DNA of 27,481 nt from Chromera velia (GCA_018398765.1 JAHBMJ010000089.1:29928-57408); one strand, 5' to 3'. Shown: positions 1-11,077, counted from the first letter of the stretch. Program-made: numbers and translations. Notes: a model not told the origin generated them from the sequence alone.

Positions 1-189
1 CACACACACACACACATACGTACGCACGCATACACGCACACGCACAAATAGACACAGACTTACTGACGGACTTGGTACATCCTTGGGTGTCTACATATTT
101 CTATGTACCCTCTAACAGTGGTAGGCTCACCACTGTCATCATCGGAGGGGGATATATACACACATATACATCAACATATACATATACAT

Positions 190-400
190 TCTGACTGACT
201 GACTGAGTGATTGGTTGACTGACTGTTTGACTAGTTGACTGGTTAACTGACTAAGTGACTGACTGACTGACTAACTGACTGACTGATTGACTGAATCACT
301 GACTGGTCGTTTGGCTGACTGACTGACTCACTGCCTGGTTGTCTGGCTGATTGACTGACTCACTGCCTGGTTGTTTGGCTGACTGACTGCCTCACTGGTC
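190..400. repeat. (TGAC)n-type microsatellite
   Basis: Degenerate tandem TGAC/CTGA with interspersed TGGTTGTTTGGC variants. The same class recurs at 820-1070. It forms the spacer of the higher-order repeat. Confidence 0.9.
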
Positions 401-819
401 TGTTTTCCTTCGGCGGTGCCTCCCTGAATGCCTACATGTCTGCGTGCCCCCCTCTGACTGTGGCAGGCACATCACTGTCATCATCGGGAGGGATACACAT
501 ACACATATATACATACATGTACGCGTACGCGCATACGCACACACACATACACACACATACATATACACACACACACAAACACACACATACACATACATAC
601 ATACATACATACACATACACACACACATATACAGAGGGAGAGAGAGACACAGAGACAGACACACTGTGACACACAAATAGACACAGACTGAGTGATGGAC
701 TTGGTATGTCCTTGGGTGCCTACATGTTTGTGTGCCCCCTCTGACAGTGGTAGGCTCACCACTGTCACCATCGGGGGGGGATACATATACACATATACAT
801 CCACATACACACATACATT

Positions 820-1070
820 CTGACTGACTCAGTCTGACTGAGTGATTGGTTGACTGACTGACTGACTAACTGACCGGCTGGCTGACTGACTGACTCAGTG
901 ACTGACTGACTAACTGACTGACTGACTGACTGACTGACTGACTGATTGACTGACTGATTGACTGTTCAACTAGTTGACTGGTTGACTGGCTGGCTGGCTG
1001 ACTCACTGACTGACTGACTGACTAACTGACTCACTGACTCGTTGTCTGGCTGACTAACTGACTGACTCAC
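820..1070. repeat. (TGAC)n-type microsatellite, second block
   Basis: Tandem GACTGACTGACT with occasional GATT, GGCT and CACT variants. It is the equivalent spacer in the second dimer of the repeat. Confidence 0.9.
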
Positions 1071-1360
1071 TAGCCTGTATTCCTTTAGCGGTGCCTGCCT
1101 GAGTGCCTACATGTCTGTGTGCCCCCCTCCGACTGTGACAGGCACACCACTGTCATCATCAAGGGGGATATACATACACATATACATACACACATACACA
1201 TGCGGAGCGAGAGGAACACAAACACATACCAATACAGGGCCAAGAGAGTGAAAAACAGGGAGAGGAAGAAAAAGAGAAGGAAGGACGGAAGGAAGAAGGG
1301 AACGATTTCAAAGAAAGGAAGGAAGGAAGCCTTAGGAATGAAGAGAGCAAGGAAACCCAC

Positions 1361-2640
1361 CCATTGTGCCAGCGAGCCGGGCGAAGCTCTGTCGAATTGA
1401 TGCTCCTAATACCGGGTGCCTACACTGCTGATCTCCTCTTTCCGAGCCCAACCTCCATCTCTCATGGACCGAAGACAAAAGAGCGAAACAGGAAGAAGCA
1501 ACTGGCATGGAGGTAGGTGAAAATGGCGCCGTGCATATGTATAATACGGCCAGCTACAGACACTCCAAAATAGACAATTATCAAAAATACGTCAGAGCAT
1601 ATCGTATATGAAGTTTTGGAACTGTTTGGCTTGCTTGCTTCACAAAATTTGAAAGAGACGGCACGTCTCTCTCACTTGACTACAAACTTCGATCGCTTTC
1701 TCTCTTTTCTTAGGTTTTGATTGACCATGGCCAGTCACGTAGTCAGTGGCTGCAGGTCATCCACTCTCATCCTCATACTCTGCCTGCCAGTCTGAGAAGA
1801 GGACGCTGTAGTTGAGGGCGGCAGTGAGAGTCAATAGAGACGGCACACACATGCGGGAAGGGGGGGGGTCGACGGGCTCGCGTGCCATCCCTCCGCCCTC
1901 CAAAACCTGACCCTTTCCCCCCCCTCAGATTTGAAGCCATCCCTCCGCCCTCTAACCATCATTGACCCCCCCCGTGCGGACCTCCGGGGTGATGTTGAGA
2001 TCGGGCCGACTGAAGTGTACATGTATATGTTGTTCATTGGAGTAGTCACACACTCCCGAGGCAAGCAGCCCGGCCGAATCACCGATCACTAAGAAACGTA
2101 CAGAAGAATTCCAGGAATTCCATTTTGTGAGCAAAATATGTGAGCAAATCATGCCTGCCACGGCCCTGGGCCTCGGCTTTTGTTTTTATAGAGCAGCGGC
2201 GCGTACAGGAAAAAAAAGTGAAGATTCGTCAAGATCCGTAAAAATCCTCACCTTAGGATCATATTCTCGTACAGAGGAGTTGAGTCTCGAAGTATGAGGA
2301 CCGGAATTAAAATGCCGTATAAAACTATATTGTCGTCGCAGAGAAGTACATAAATCCGATATATACTCAGTTTTATACCTGATAAAGTTCCCTGGTGATC
2401 GTCCCTCATAAATGAAGAAAACCATTGAAATATTCAAAAAACTGAATTTCATACGACAAGCATTTCATCATTATCAGATAGATGAAATTGCACTCAAGTA
2501 ATGGACCCGGAGCTGAAACTGAGACTTGGATCTGTCCAATTTCATGGATTTCTGCTTCAGCTCCTTGGTACCGGTTCCTTGGTCAAGCTTTTAGGCAGTT
2601 GCTCAAAATTGCAGCTAAAAAAGGGGTTCGAAACCACTTA
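1361..2640. other. No recognisable gene
   Basis: Short open frames occur on both strands, but none has recognisable domain character or splice context. 1855-1975 contains C-runs and a duplicated phrase (CCATCCCTCCGCCCTC, seen twice). 2180-2460 is AT-rich. I see no RNA gene. A B-box-like GGTTCGAAACC near 2625 has no A-box partner. Confidence 0.6.
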
Positions 2641-2677
2641 TAGGTCATATAAAGATGTATAAGCACTATCAGTTAAT

Positions 2678-2812
2678 TTGAGTTTCTAACTCTTTATATT
2701 TTGTGAGAAATCTTCATATTAAAAAAATTGATATCATTTTTTTTTTAAATTTTTTAATCAATGATAATAAACATATGTTTTTCTCACAAAGTATAAAGAT
2801 TTGGAACTTGAA
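2678..2812. repeat. Small MITE-like inverted repeat
   Basis: The left arm GTTTCTAACTCTTTATA..TTGTGAGAA is mirrored by TTCTCACAAAGTATAAAG..GAAAC at the right, around an AT-rich centre (2720-2775). The same family recurs at 3863-4017, which indicates a dispersed palindromic element. Confidence 0.65.
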
Positions 2813-3010
2813 ACGCATGCCGGGGGCGAATAGGATGCCTTTTACCCCCCTAAAGTGGTGCATTTCCGCAAAAAACTCGTTTTCATAATTGATAAGGACT
2901 TAGAAACTGAAACTTTGTGTAAAAAGACGTTGTAACAATAGAAAAAGAAGTATGAAACAGATTTTTTATATCATTTTTAGAAACATAGGCTGCCATACAA
3001 ATTTTTTGAT
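2793..3010. repeat. Direct copy A of a roughly 200-bp unit
   Basis: It contains GCATGCCGGGGGCGA, CCCCCCTAAAG, AAACTCGTTTT, GAAACTTTGTGTAAAAAGAC and CATAGGCTGCCATACAAATTT. The same segments occur in the same order in the next 200 bp (3011-3211), so this unit is tandemly duplicated before the inverted copy. Confidence 0.8.
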
Positions 3011-3808
3011 CGTATGCCGGGGGCGAGTGAGGTGCTTTTTGCCCCCCTAAAGCGGCGTATTTCCATAAAAAACTCGTTTTTATAATTGGTAAGGAGTTAA
3101 AAGCTGAAACTTTGTGTAAAAAGACGTTAGAATGATAGAAAAAGAACTATGAAACAGATTTTTTATATCATTTCTAGAAATATAGGCTACCATACAAATT
3201 TTGTGAGTTTTGGGCCATTTTTTAACGGTTTTCAACAATAAAAAAAACGATATAAAACTCACAAAATTTGTATGGCAGCCTATGTTTCTAGAACTGATAT
3301 AAAAAATCTGTTCCATAGTTCTTTTTCTATTATTACAACGTCTTCTTACACAAAGTTTAGTTGAAGTATAGGGTACCAGCCTGCCGCGTATCCATGCTTG
3401 CTTCTAGACCCAGAAGGCTGCATGAGCGTAGAGGCCGTGCCGCGCAGTGCCGAAGCACCGTGCTGGCCGGGATAGGATTGCTGCATGCGCATTCGATTTT
3501 GTACGATTTGTGCCGCGCGCATTCAGCACCAGCTAGGTCAGATCGATTCACTTCGTGCAGTACTAGCTGATTGAACGCCTTTCGGCTGTTCGTTCTACTC
3601 TGCCTTGACAGACAGACTATTTCATGAAGTAGTTCCACCATTATAGAGATCTAGCTCTGCATTCCGTTTGACTATTATTTGGTCATTCTCTTTTAGTTTC
3701 AGCTTCTAATTCCTTACCAATTATGAGAACGATTTTTTTGTGGAAAAGCCCCGGTCTCCTATGCAGAGGGGGGGGCAAAAAGCACCTCACTCGCCCCCGG
3801 CATGCAAA
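3011..3808. mobile_element. Large imperfect palindrome (MITE-like element)
   Basis: The left arm 3011-3211 is inverted at 3254-3358 plus 3700-3808, with a loop of about 42 bp. The inner arm halves agree at about 90 percent; for example CTCACAAAATTTGTATGGC on the right mirrors the left-arm end. The outer half of the right arm carries a local replacement (CTATGCAGAGG region, 3755-3775). The right arm is split by a 336-bp insertion. No transposase is encoded. I infer a non-autonomous foldback or MITE element. Confidence 0.7.
3359..3694. mobile_element. 336-bp insertion inside the palindrome arm, 5-bp target duplication
   Basis: Comparison with the intact left arm shows that CACAAAGTTT and CAGCTTCTAA should be contiguous. 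Here they are separated by 336 bp. AGTTT flanks the insert on both sides (3354-3358 and 3695-3699), consistent with a target-site duplication. The insert is GC-richer than its host, has no terminal inverted repeat and no poly(A) or clear Pol III box. It contains a short hairpin, GTGC-CGAA-GCAC. Family unknown. Confidence 0.65.
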
Positions 3809-3862
3809 CTAACATACAGTGCTTATACATCTTTTTATGACTTACAGGCGTTGTTAGTTTAA

Positions 3863-4017
3863 GCTTCTAACTCTTTATAGTCCTTGAGAAAAAAAATGAT
3901 AAAAAATTTGATATTAATTTTTATTTTTTGATATCAATTTTTTTATATAAGAAAAAAAAAAAAGATATCATTTTTTTTGTTACATTTTTTCTTAACAACT
4001 ATAAAGAATTAGAAGCT
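3863..4017. repeat. AT-rich MITE-like inverted repeat
   Basis: AGCTTCTAACTCTTTATAG at the left is mirrored by CTATAAAGAATTAGAAGCT at the right. The centre is AT-rich with GATATCA motifs. It belongs to the same family as 2678-2812. Confidence 0.75.
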
Positions 4018-4080
4018 CATACTAGACATACTAAGAGATTTAGAGTTGACTGTTTTGGGTCAGGGACTTCGAGTTGGGTC

Positions 4081-4142
4081 TGACACCCCCCCCCCTCGAG
4101 GTTCAGAAGTCCGCACTTCTGAACCTTGGGTAAGGGGGGTCA
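4081..4142. repeat. Long GC-rich hairpin
   Basis: Perfect 12-bp arms AGGTTCAGAAGT (4099-4110) and ACTTCTGAACCT (4115-4126) are separated by CCGC. The pairing continues outward imperfectly through a C-run/G-run to TGAC/GTCA. No T-run follows, so there is no reason to call it a terminator. Confidence 0.8.
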
Positions 4143-4460
4143 AACCCCCCCACCGCCAGGTCCAGACATGGGCTAATCGTGGGTCCGGGAGGCGCTGCCA
4201 CAGGGCCAAAAGGGGTGGCGGCACCCTGCCCCTTCGACGTATATAGCCGACTTTGCCTCTATCGGCCAATAATCGGGTCTGAAATCTCTTGTCCGTCTTG
4301 AAGGTCCATAGGTTCAAAACTACGGAGTCTTAAACCTCTAAGCAAACAGACTTTTCTCACAGAAATGTTGCCATAAAAAGCGTTTTGTCAGATGTTTTCT
4401 GACGGTTTTTGAAGATGTGTGACAGAGCGTTTTCTCGGTTTTGACTTTTTTTTTCGGGAG

Positions 4461-4971
4461 TGCACTTTCGAGGCTCTGGAGGAGACGGGTATTGCTGGGA
4501 CATCTTCGGTCGGCACAAAGTGGAGCTTACAGGTGAGTCTAGTGGACACCAGCCGTCTTGATCTTGTTTTCAACGTCTTCCTGCTTGCTGCTGCTCCTCC
4601 TGTTCAAGCAGGAAAGGGCTGCTGGCCTTATCTAGGTGTTAAAGTACTGCTGCCCTCATCGCTCTCCTTACTCTTTCCTTGCAGGTCACAGTCTTGGAAG
4701 CCCCGGGGTCAACCCCCAGGTCAGCCTCTCCGGACCCACTGCTTTTTAGGCTCTTGGTCTTTTCCTTGGGACCTTGTGCACGCAGAATAAGCTAGACAGA
4801 AGTGCTTCCTTAACTGTATAAAGCGTGAATGCCTGTCCCTCCGTGTTTGCAGGTGTTGGTGGACGGAGACTTGAGGTCACCTGCAGGTCAGTTAAGGAAG
4901 TGCGGCTCGCTCTCTCGCTTTGCATGATGATTTGCTTAGCATTCAGCTTCTTTGTTTTGCTAGGAGCTTGA
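4461..4971 (+). CDS. Candidate terminal exons of a small membrane protein, unrecognised
   Basis: A plausible three-exon reading: exon to 4532 (acceptor after a T-run at about 4460, donor CAG|GTGAGT), exon 4685-4719 (TTGCAG| to CAG|GTCAGC), and exon 4887-4971 (CTGCAG| to TGA). The splice phases agree (0, then 2). The product contains TFEALEETGIAG, then VTVLEAPGSTP, and ends in a hydrophobic segment (LCMMICLAFSFFVLLGA) that would make a C-terminal membrane helix. No upstream exon or domain was recognised. Other AG|GT sites nearby (4852, and 5577 before VTFTNFYVLR-TGA) allow different models. This could be a remnant or chance. Confidence 0.3.
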
Positions 4972-5966
4972 TAGAAACGCATAAGGGAGGTCACAGTGAC
5001 ACTGAGAGAGGGTCGATGGAAAGTCTGCTGGAGCCTCCATTTTTTGACCGCCTCTTCTGAAGCTCTGCACAGCTCTCAGTCCTGCCAGACATTTTTCCAC
5101 CCAGAACAATCGCTCAGCTTTCATGCATTTGAATGTTTTCTACTTGCTCCGTGTATGTCAGTTCTTGAAAGCGGTCTATACTATCCCGACGCAAGTGCTT
5201 CTTACTCGTTCATCCTTTCTCATTTGTGGCACTCTGTACTAGTCTCCCTCTAAACATCTGGAGCTGCCTACGGACCTGTCCTTCTTTTTCACAGTAACTG
5301 TTTCTCATTGACATATGGAGAACAAGTTGCAAGCTTTTGCGCCATATAGTGTGAGGTCTTTGTGAATAGCGTTATGTTGTCTCTGTGCTCTGTTCTTTGG
5401 AATCCTCTCCGACCCCTGCTGACCGCCTCCTATCTGGTCTAACCAGCCTAGCTGTGAAACCCTCCTTCCTGCACTGTTTCCCTTGCAGAAGAAGCAATTC
5501 TTTATAGTAGATTGGCGGCGCTAAACGTTGCTTTTGAACGTATTCATTAGTGTTATGCCTGTATATTTCTTTGCAGGTAACATTCACTAACTTCTACGTG
5601 CTGCGGTGATCGTAATTTTTCCCCACCATGCACTCTAGCTAATCAACCAGTCTTTTAAGCACATTTGAGCAGATTTGCACAGGAGTAACGATTTTAAATG
5701 CTTTAAAAGACTCTAAATTGCTTCAAATAACCTAGTTTTACTTTATAATAAAGCTAAAATATAGTGAAGTGTTTTAAATGTCACTTTAGATTCCACTAAG
5801 TTCTACTTAAGAGTCTACTCTGTTTTTTGACTGATTTAATTAAATCACACTTATGTGTGAAAAAAAGAGTCGTAAATCGCATGTTTACGGTGTTTTGTGC
5901 GGCTTGACATACGTCGGAGGGCAGCGTTATAGCCGCTGTGGACTCTGCATATACAGTGTCATACAT
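4972..5966. other. No recognisable gene
   Basis: Apart from a possible acceptor at 5577 followed by ten codons ending in TGA at 5609, nothing looks coding. 5690-5880 is AT-rich and leads to the retroelement boundary. Confidence 0.55.
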
Positions 5967-6329
5967 GCATGATGTTGTGTGTTGGAATTGCGGTTGTTCG
6001 TCTGGCATGTCAGGATTGGGAGTATGCGTATTGGTACTGCGGCTTGTGCCAGGACGATTTTAAATTATGCGCGCGACCGATCGTTCACGGGGTAGTATTT
6101 GAGCTATGCCGAGATTTATTAATTTTTCGCGCCGTACGTATATTTGGCATCGAATTGGCATGCATCCGTCTATCTATACATGCGTACTAAGATACAGGCA
6201 TGTGAGATTTCGAGTAGAAGGACTGCTCTTCCACTGAACACAGTGCTGCCGCCTACTAGCATAGTGCGGAGACGGTTAGGACATATGTTACAGCTGTCTG
6301 AAGTAACGCGATTTCTAAGGTAACACTAA
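5967..6329 (+). repeat. Left terminal direct repeat (363 bp)
   Basis: It aligns without gaps to 11078-11440 at an offset of 5111. By eye there are 15 mismatches (about 96 percent identity), 14 of them transitions. It begins GCATGATGTT and ends GGTAACACTAA. A 73-codon frame is open in both copies, but most differences in it are amino-acid changing, so I do not regard it as a gene. No hammerhead core (CTGATGA...GAAA), known from some PLE repeats, was found. Confidence 0.95.
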
Positions 6330-6507
6330 TTGTACCTGTTTTCGAGGCGGCGTTTGGCCAAGAACTGGAGATTTTCACGATACACCTGTAGGCAATTGTC
6401 TTACCTTCAAGAGCAAGGTGTGGTTTGTTTCGTAAGCAGAACTGTAGGCAGAAAGGTAGACACTCTCCTAGAAGTTCGTTTGAAAGTAGGATCTGTAGCT
6501 TTGCGCA

Positions 6508-8085
6508 ATGAGTGGACAGTGGGACGACGAGTTGGGAGCACTGCCGGCCATTCCGGTGGACAGGGAGGCAGCCCTCCAGATGCGTGGGCAGGCGGGTTCC
6601 GTGCAGGGAAGGAGAAAGGCAGTTGTGGTGGAGATGAGGGATGGAGAGAATATGCAGGCGGCGCTGGAGAGGGCAAGGGCGGGGTTGGCGGCACAAGTGA
6701 TGGACGTGTACAACTTCTAGGGAGGAGGTGGTGCAAAGAGCCTGCTCCTGCAGGCGATACCCAAGAACCAGATGAAGCAGATCGAGGCCGTGGATAAGAA
6801 CTCCCATCTGCACGAGTTTACGTGCATGGTGGCGAGGTCCGTTGATGCAAACAAGCTCTGGCACCCGTCTTTTCAGTTCAAACTGGACGGGAGGACCCGA
6901 AATCCGGCATACTCGCCCGGACTAGCATTTGTCAGGGAGGCGATGATATCCGGGGCTCACTTTGGGTGTGACTTCCTCGATATCCCCTTGAAGGGGCCCT
7001 TCAGGGCTTTGAAGAGGGAGATGTACCCGGCAGGAGGGGTGGGGCAGAAGGAGTTCGAAGGAGCGGTGGAGGCAATGGTGAATGAGATTGGTGGGAAGTA
7101 CATCAGCTTCCATAGGCTGGTGGACTTTATTTTCATGATGCTCCCTAGTGGGGAGTCGGGGGAAAGGATGATTAGGGGGATAGTGAAGGCCTGCAGGGCT
7201 TCGTCTCCGCTGCAGTTCACAAATCATGTGACTGCATTGGCGAGACAGTGGGAGCTTCGGGCCCAGGGGACGGGGTCGGGTGGGCTGCCGAGAGGCCTGA
7301 CACCGACGGCTCCACTCGGGGGGGGTGCAGAGATGGGCATGGGCGGGAGTACAAGTATAAGTCTAAATTGGGGGAGTCACACAGACGTGAGGAAGGGCAG
7401 TTCAACAACGATGGCCGCAGCAGCAGCAGCAGGAGGGGGGGGAGGCCATCTGGTTCCCCTACCAGCAGGTCCTCAGGTGCCTATCGTGATCGTGGGGGAG
7501 GACATGGCCCAGCCGGGCGCAGATCAAGACATGCCACAGGTAATGGGGGGGGGGAGTATCACGGGGTTGGAGGGATTTGCGGCAGCTGCCGCCGCGCCTG
7601 GGGTGAGACCCCTGTCTGCTAAGAGGAGGAGAGAACAAGCGGATGAAGGGGATGGGGGCATGAATGGGGGGGGGAATGGAGGAGGGGCGGTGGATGCAAA
7701 GAGCAGAGGGACCGGAGGGGATAGATCGGGGTTTGTCTCCCCAGTGAACATGATACCTAGGTATGTCAAACAGCCTGGGAATGTACTTCGGGGCTTAGGC
7801 CTTGAACCCCCGGGGAAAGGATCCGATGACAGGATCTCCTTTGGCAATCTGCTGAAGGAGGCACCGATGTTTAGGGATGGGGAGATGCAAGCAGTCGTCG
7901 AGTCGTCGAAGCTGATAAAAATCGGCATCAAGGGGGTAGAAGAGAGTGTGGCGAGGAGGGATCTGGTACAGTTCCTTGCTGACTGCGGGGTGGGCAACAT
8001 TTCAGATGATGCGGACATCCAGGCCCTCGTGTTCGGGGTAGCGTTGGCCCTATGGAAAGGAAAGGGCGGCCAGGGCGGTGCTTGA
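6508..8085 (+). CDS. Retroelement ORF1, gag-like, one in-frame TAG
   Basis: An ATG at 6508 opens a frame continuous to TGA at 8083-8085 (526 codons) apart from a TAG at codon 71 (6718-6720). Downstream of that TAG the next ATG is at 6772, so either a shorter protein is made or TAG is read through. The first 200-250 residues are charged and probably helical. The middle (from about 260) is Gly/Ala/Pro-rich with runs of G and A and looks disordered, followed by a Lys/Arg patch and a compact C-terminus (GVEESVARRDLVQFLADCGV). No CCHC knuckle, protease or endonuclease is visible. Its position before an RT ORF suggests an RNA-binding or particle protein. No homologue recognised. Confidence 0.6.
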
Positions 8086-8168
8086 CTGGAGGATCGGGGT
8101 ACGATTTCGGAGCGACCTAATCAAGTAAGCTTTGACATATCGTTCTCCACAAAAGGGATTAATTCATT

Positions 8169-8357
8169 NNNNNNNNNNNNNNNNNNNNNNNNNNNNNNNN
8201 NNNNNNNNNNNNNNNNNNNNNNNNNNNNNNNNNNNNNNNNNNNNNNNNNNNNNNNNNNNNNNNNNNNNNNNNNNNNNNNNNNNNNNNNNNNNNNNNNNNN
8301 NNNNNNNNNNNNNNNNNNNNNNNNNNNNNNNNNNNNNNNNNNNNNNNNNNNNNNNNN
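8169..8357. other. Assembly gap (189 Ns)
   Basis: Unknown bases between ORF1 and ORF2 of the retroelement. The true start of ORF2 probably lies in it. If the stated size is right, it is too short to hold a full endonuclease domain. Confidence 1.
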
Positions 8358-8358
8358 G

Positions 8359-10941
8359 GTTAGGAGGAGGATTACGGTGGCGATGGTGAGCCGAGGAGGG
8401 ACTGCGTTCTCCCGTGCTGCTTGTTTGTCTGCTGTGGGGGGGTTTGGGGGTGGGGGGGGGAGTCTATCTACCGGGAATGGGGGGGGGAGAGGTACAATCT
8501 CCGGCCCTACGAACACAGCAATCTTTGTTTTCCGCTCGCTTCTGTTGTCGCTTCTCAGTAAGAAGAGAATGAGTGACAATCAGCTGAGGGCTTTGTCTGT
8601 TTGTGAGAATGATCTGTTGTCTATCTGTAGCCTGTTTCCTGTTCGCGGGGTATTAGGGGCGGGGAGGGCGGTTTTTAATGCTAATGTGGACAGGTTGTGC
8701 GAATTGAAAGGGTGGTCCATCAGGAAGATTAAGGACACGAGAAGTAAAACGTTCCGTTTGCCTCTGGCGGACTTCCCTCCTTTTTCTCGGTTTTATCGGT
8801 CAGTAATGAGGGAGTGGTGGAGGGAGGCCAGTATAGGAGGATCTTTGGGGGTGGTGGTTTTGCCAGCCCGTTTGTGTAATCTACAGCAGGCGCTTGACAA
8901 TTCCTACTCTGTTTATGGGGGGGAGGATGACGACGTAAATGGGGGGGGAGTGACTGAGGAATCTATAGATACGACGTGCACCGATGGTTCTGCGTGCCCA
9001 TGTCGATCCCTCGGGATTATGTATGGTTTGGACTGCCTTGATGGACTTGTCTGCTCTTTGCTCTCTCTTTCTCCTCGTCTCCGGTCTACTCTCTCTCTTC
9101 CCTCGAATTTTTCCGCTAGTTCTAAGCTGTGGCCCGGGTCTGGGGGGTGAAAAGGGGTGAGGAAGGGTTTATTGTCTTTTTTATCGTACGTGAATGCACT
9201 CAGGGGAGGTTTTGTGGGTCAAGGATGTAGGAGGCGTGTGTCCGTATCTACTGCTGCATGGACAGATCTACAATGTCGTTGGCTCTCTATGTTAGAGGTA
9301 TATCGTTTAGGCCCCAAGTTGCCTGAGAAGCGGTCTGCGGTTGTGAAGGCGATGAAGGCTGCGCTTGTCATTATACCCGTAGATAGAGCTAAGGGCGACT
9401 TAGCCTTCCTCTGCCGTCGGATGTATATTGCGTGTATGCGTAGGGCCTTCCTTGCAGATGCCGCATATGTTCGACTTACTCCAATACAAATCGCTGATCG
9501 TGAGTCTCTGTTGTTTGATTCATCTTTGTGGTCTGTCCCAATAAAGACATTCATGGCTCAGTTTGCGATTCCTAGCAGAACACGACACGAGTTTGGGATG
9601 GGGATTTTATGGCCAAAGAGGAAGTCTTAGGGGTTCGATGGTTTGGTTGTGGGCGGGTGGGATGCATTGAAATTCAGGCAGTTGGTTTCATATGCAAAGC
9701 ACTGTTGGAAGGGGGTCTTTTCTTTTTTCTGCAAGGTTCTTAACGGACTCTTGAAATTTTTTGTACCACATTGTGATTTGAATTCTGTTTTCCAGTTTTA
9801 AGACATGTTGGGTGACTTCAACGTTGCGTTCGGACAGGTTGTAGACAGGGCGTCGTCTATGCGTGCCTTACCGAGCTGGCCGATAGGTTCGGTTGCAATT
9901 GCGGTGGATGATATTAAGGCGTACTTTCCATCTTTACCCCGAGCTGACTTTTTGTCTTCTCTCGATGCTTTGGTTTGTTTTCTTTCTTCTTCTTCCAGGT
10001 ATCGTTTTGCTGTGCTGAGAAAGGGGGGGTCTGTTTTCATGAAGAGTGCGGGCCCTGCTGTCGGAGAGGCATGGCTTACAAGGTGTGTGAAGAAGAAACA
10101 AGAGGTTTTCCTCTCCATACACGCAAACCATGCACATGCTACCTATGTTCCGTTGAGTTTGTTGTGTGATTTAATTAGAGTTGACTTTAATTCAAATACT
10201 ATCCGGGTGTTGGGGGAGAGGGTTGCTCAGGTGGAGGGATTCCCACAAAGGAATCTGTGTTCACCTGGGGGCGCGCGTTTTTATGCTGCATGGAAGGAAT
10301 ATCAGAAAGCACTTCTCCTAAATGTCACTTCATGGCAGTCCTCTAAGTGGTTCATGAGGCGATACATGGACGATTGGACGTTGATGGCTCGTTCTGTTGC
10401 TCCCAGGTTTCTTCAAAACGATCCTTTTATGCTTTCACTACAGTGCTATGATTTCTACCATGGTACATATGTTTTGGAGAGACAGTGTGGGAAGGAGGTT
10501 TTAGATCTCTCTCTCTTCACTCTCGAAAGTGCCCCAGAAGTTGTTCTATTCTCTCCAAAGAATCCGAATAGATCTGTTTTCTCCCCTTTCATTGATGGGT
10601 CTTTGGAAACTCCACATGGAAGTGACTTGTCTTTATATTCTTCTGTTCATTTGCGTCCCCGTTTTATTCATGGGAATGCATGTATGGTCAGCCCCTCTGC
10701 GCGTTCAGGTCTGATATACGGTCACATTACAAGAATGTTTTTATCCGCAAATCTATCCACCTGTTTGATGGTAAGGGAGTTGTCATTAATGTTTGTTGAA
10801 TTGCTGTCCTTGCGATGGCCTTTTAATTTTCTCAAGGAACAATATTTGCGTGTTTTGGTCCGTACGGCCAGTACGGATCTGATTGAAGGATGGTTGAATG
10901 AGATTGCATTTCTGGAGCGCTTTAGGCCACCGATGTATTGA
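8359..10941 (+). CDS. Retroelement ORF2: Penelope-like reverse transcriptase, 5'-partial
   Basis: One frame runs from the gap to TGA at 10939-10941 (861 codons), interrupted by TGA 9148, TAG 9628 and TAA 9799, with the coding character continuing past each. Motifs in order: IIPVDRAKG (9370-9396), resembling the PLE DKG motif; LKFRQLVSYAKH (about 9673), resembling the R-P-(I/L)-V-S region; motif A VDDIKAYFPSLP (Asp at 9910); motif B GFPQRNLCSPGGA (10237); motif C RYMDDW (YMDD at 10363-10374); and VLDLSLF (10498), matching the FLD segment after the palm. A thumb-like region (SARSGLIYGHITRMF, RELSLMF) follows. No GIY-YIG, RNase H or integrase follows. Canonical motif B has G where R is seen in PQR, which may reflect divergence or mutation. 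Role: RNA-directed DNA synthesis for transposition. Confidence 0.8.
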
Positions 10942-11077
10942 ATATGTTTACATGTGTATCTTCCTTATTTCGATTCTTTTTGTCCTATTGATCTTCGATC
11001 GAACGTCTCTTTTACGTAGCACACAGAGCCAGAAGCGATAGAAAAAAGACAGTGGCGAGACCGAAGGGGGGGGTCGC

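Larger units (their letters stand above)
1..1360. repeat. Alternating A-B-A-B higher-order tandem repeat
   Basis: Four related cores of about 70 bp (near 90-151, 428-497, 718-787 and 1105-1170) share CTACATGT, a C-run, CTCTGAC and CACTGTCATCATCGG. They are separated by (CA)n/(ATAC)n and (TGAC)n tracts. Cores 1 and 3 share an upstream segment (GACACAGACT...GGACTTGGT, from 51 and 679). Cores 2 and 4 share a different one (TTCCTT..GCGGTGCCT, from about 405 and 1079). The true period is therefore a dimer of about 630-680 bp present twice. Cores 1 and 3 can form a hairpin with arms ACAGTGGT/ACCACTGT. Open frames here are low-complexity artefacts. Confidence 0.85.

Noticed and set aside
392-814. 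Cys/Val/Tyr-rich and Thr/His-rich open frames in the CA repeats
   Set aside because: Translations of microsatellites. The same applies to frames at 17038-17412, 20510-21162 and 25998-27406.
2618-2640. GGTTCGAAACC as a tRNA T-arm/B-box
   Set aside because: No A-box, anticodon arm or acceptor pairing upstream.
5969-6190. 73-codon frame present in both terminal repeats (also 11080-11301)
   Set aside because: Conservation follows from the repeat; most differences change the amino acid, so no sign of coding constraint.
5967-6329. Hammerhead ribozyme in the terminal repeat, as in some Penelope-like elements
   Set aside because: No CTGATGA core with a matching GAAA on either strand.
6330-6797. 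155-codon plus-strand and 202-codon minus-strand frames over ORF1
   Set aside because: Out-of-frame shadows of the GC-rich ORF1 region with biased composition.
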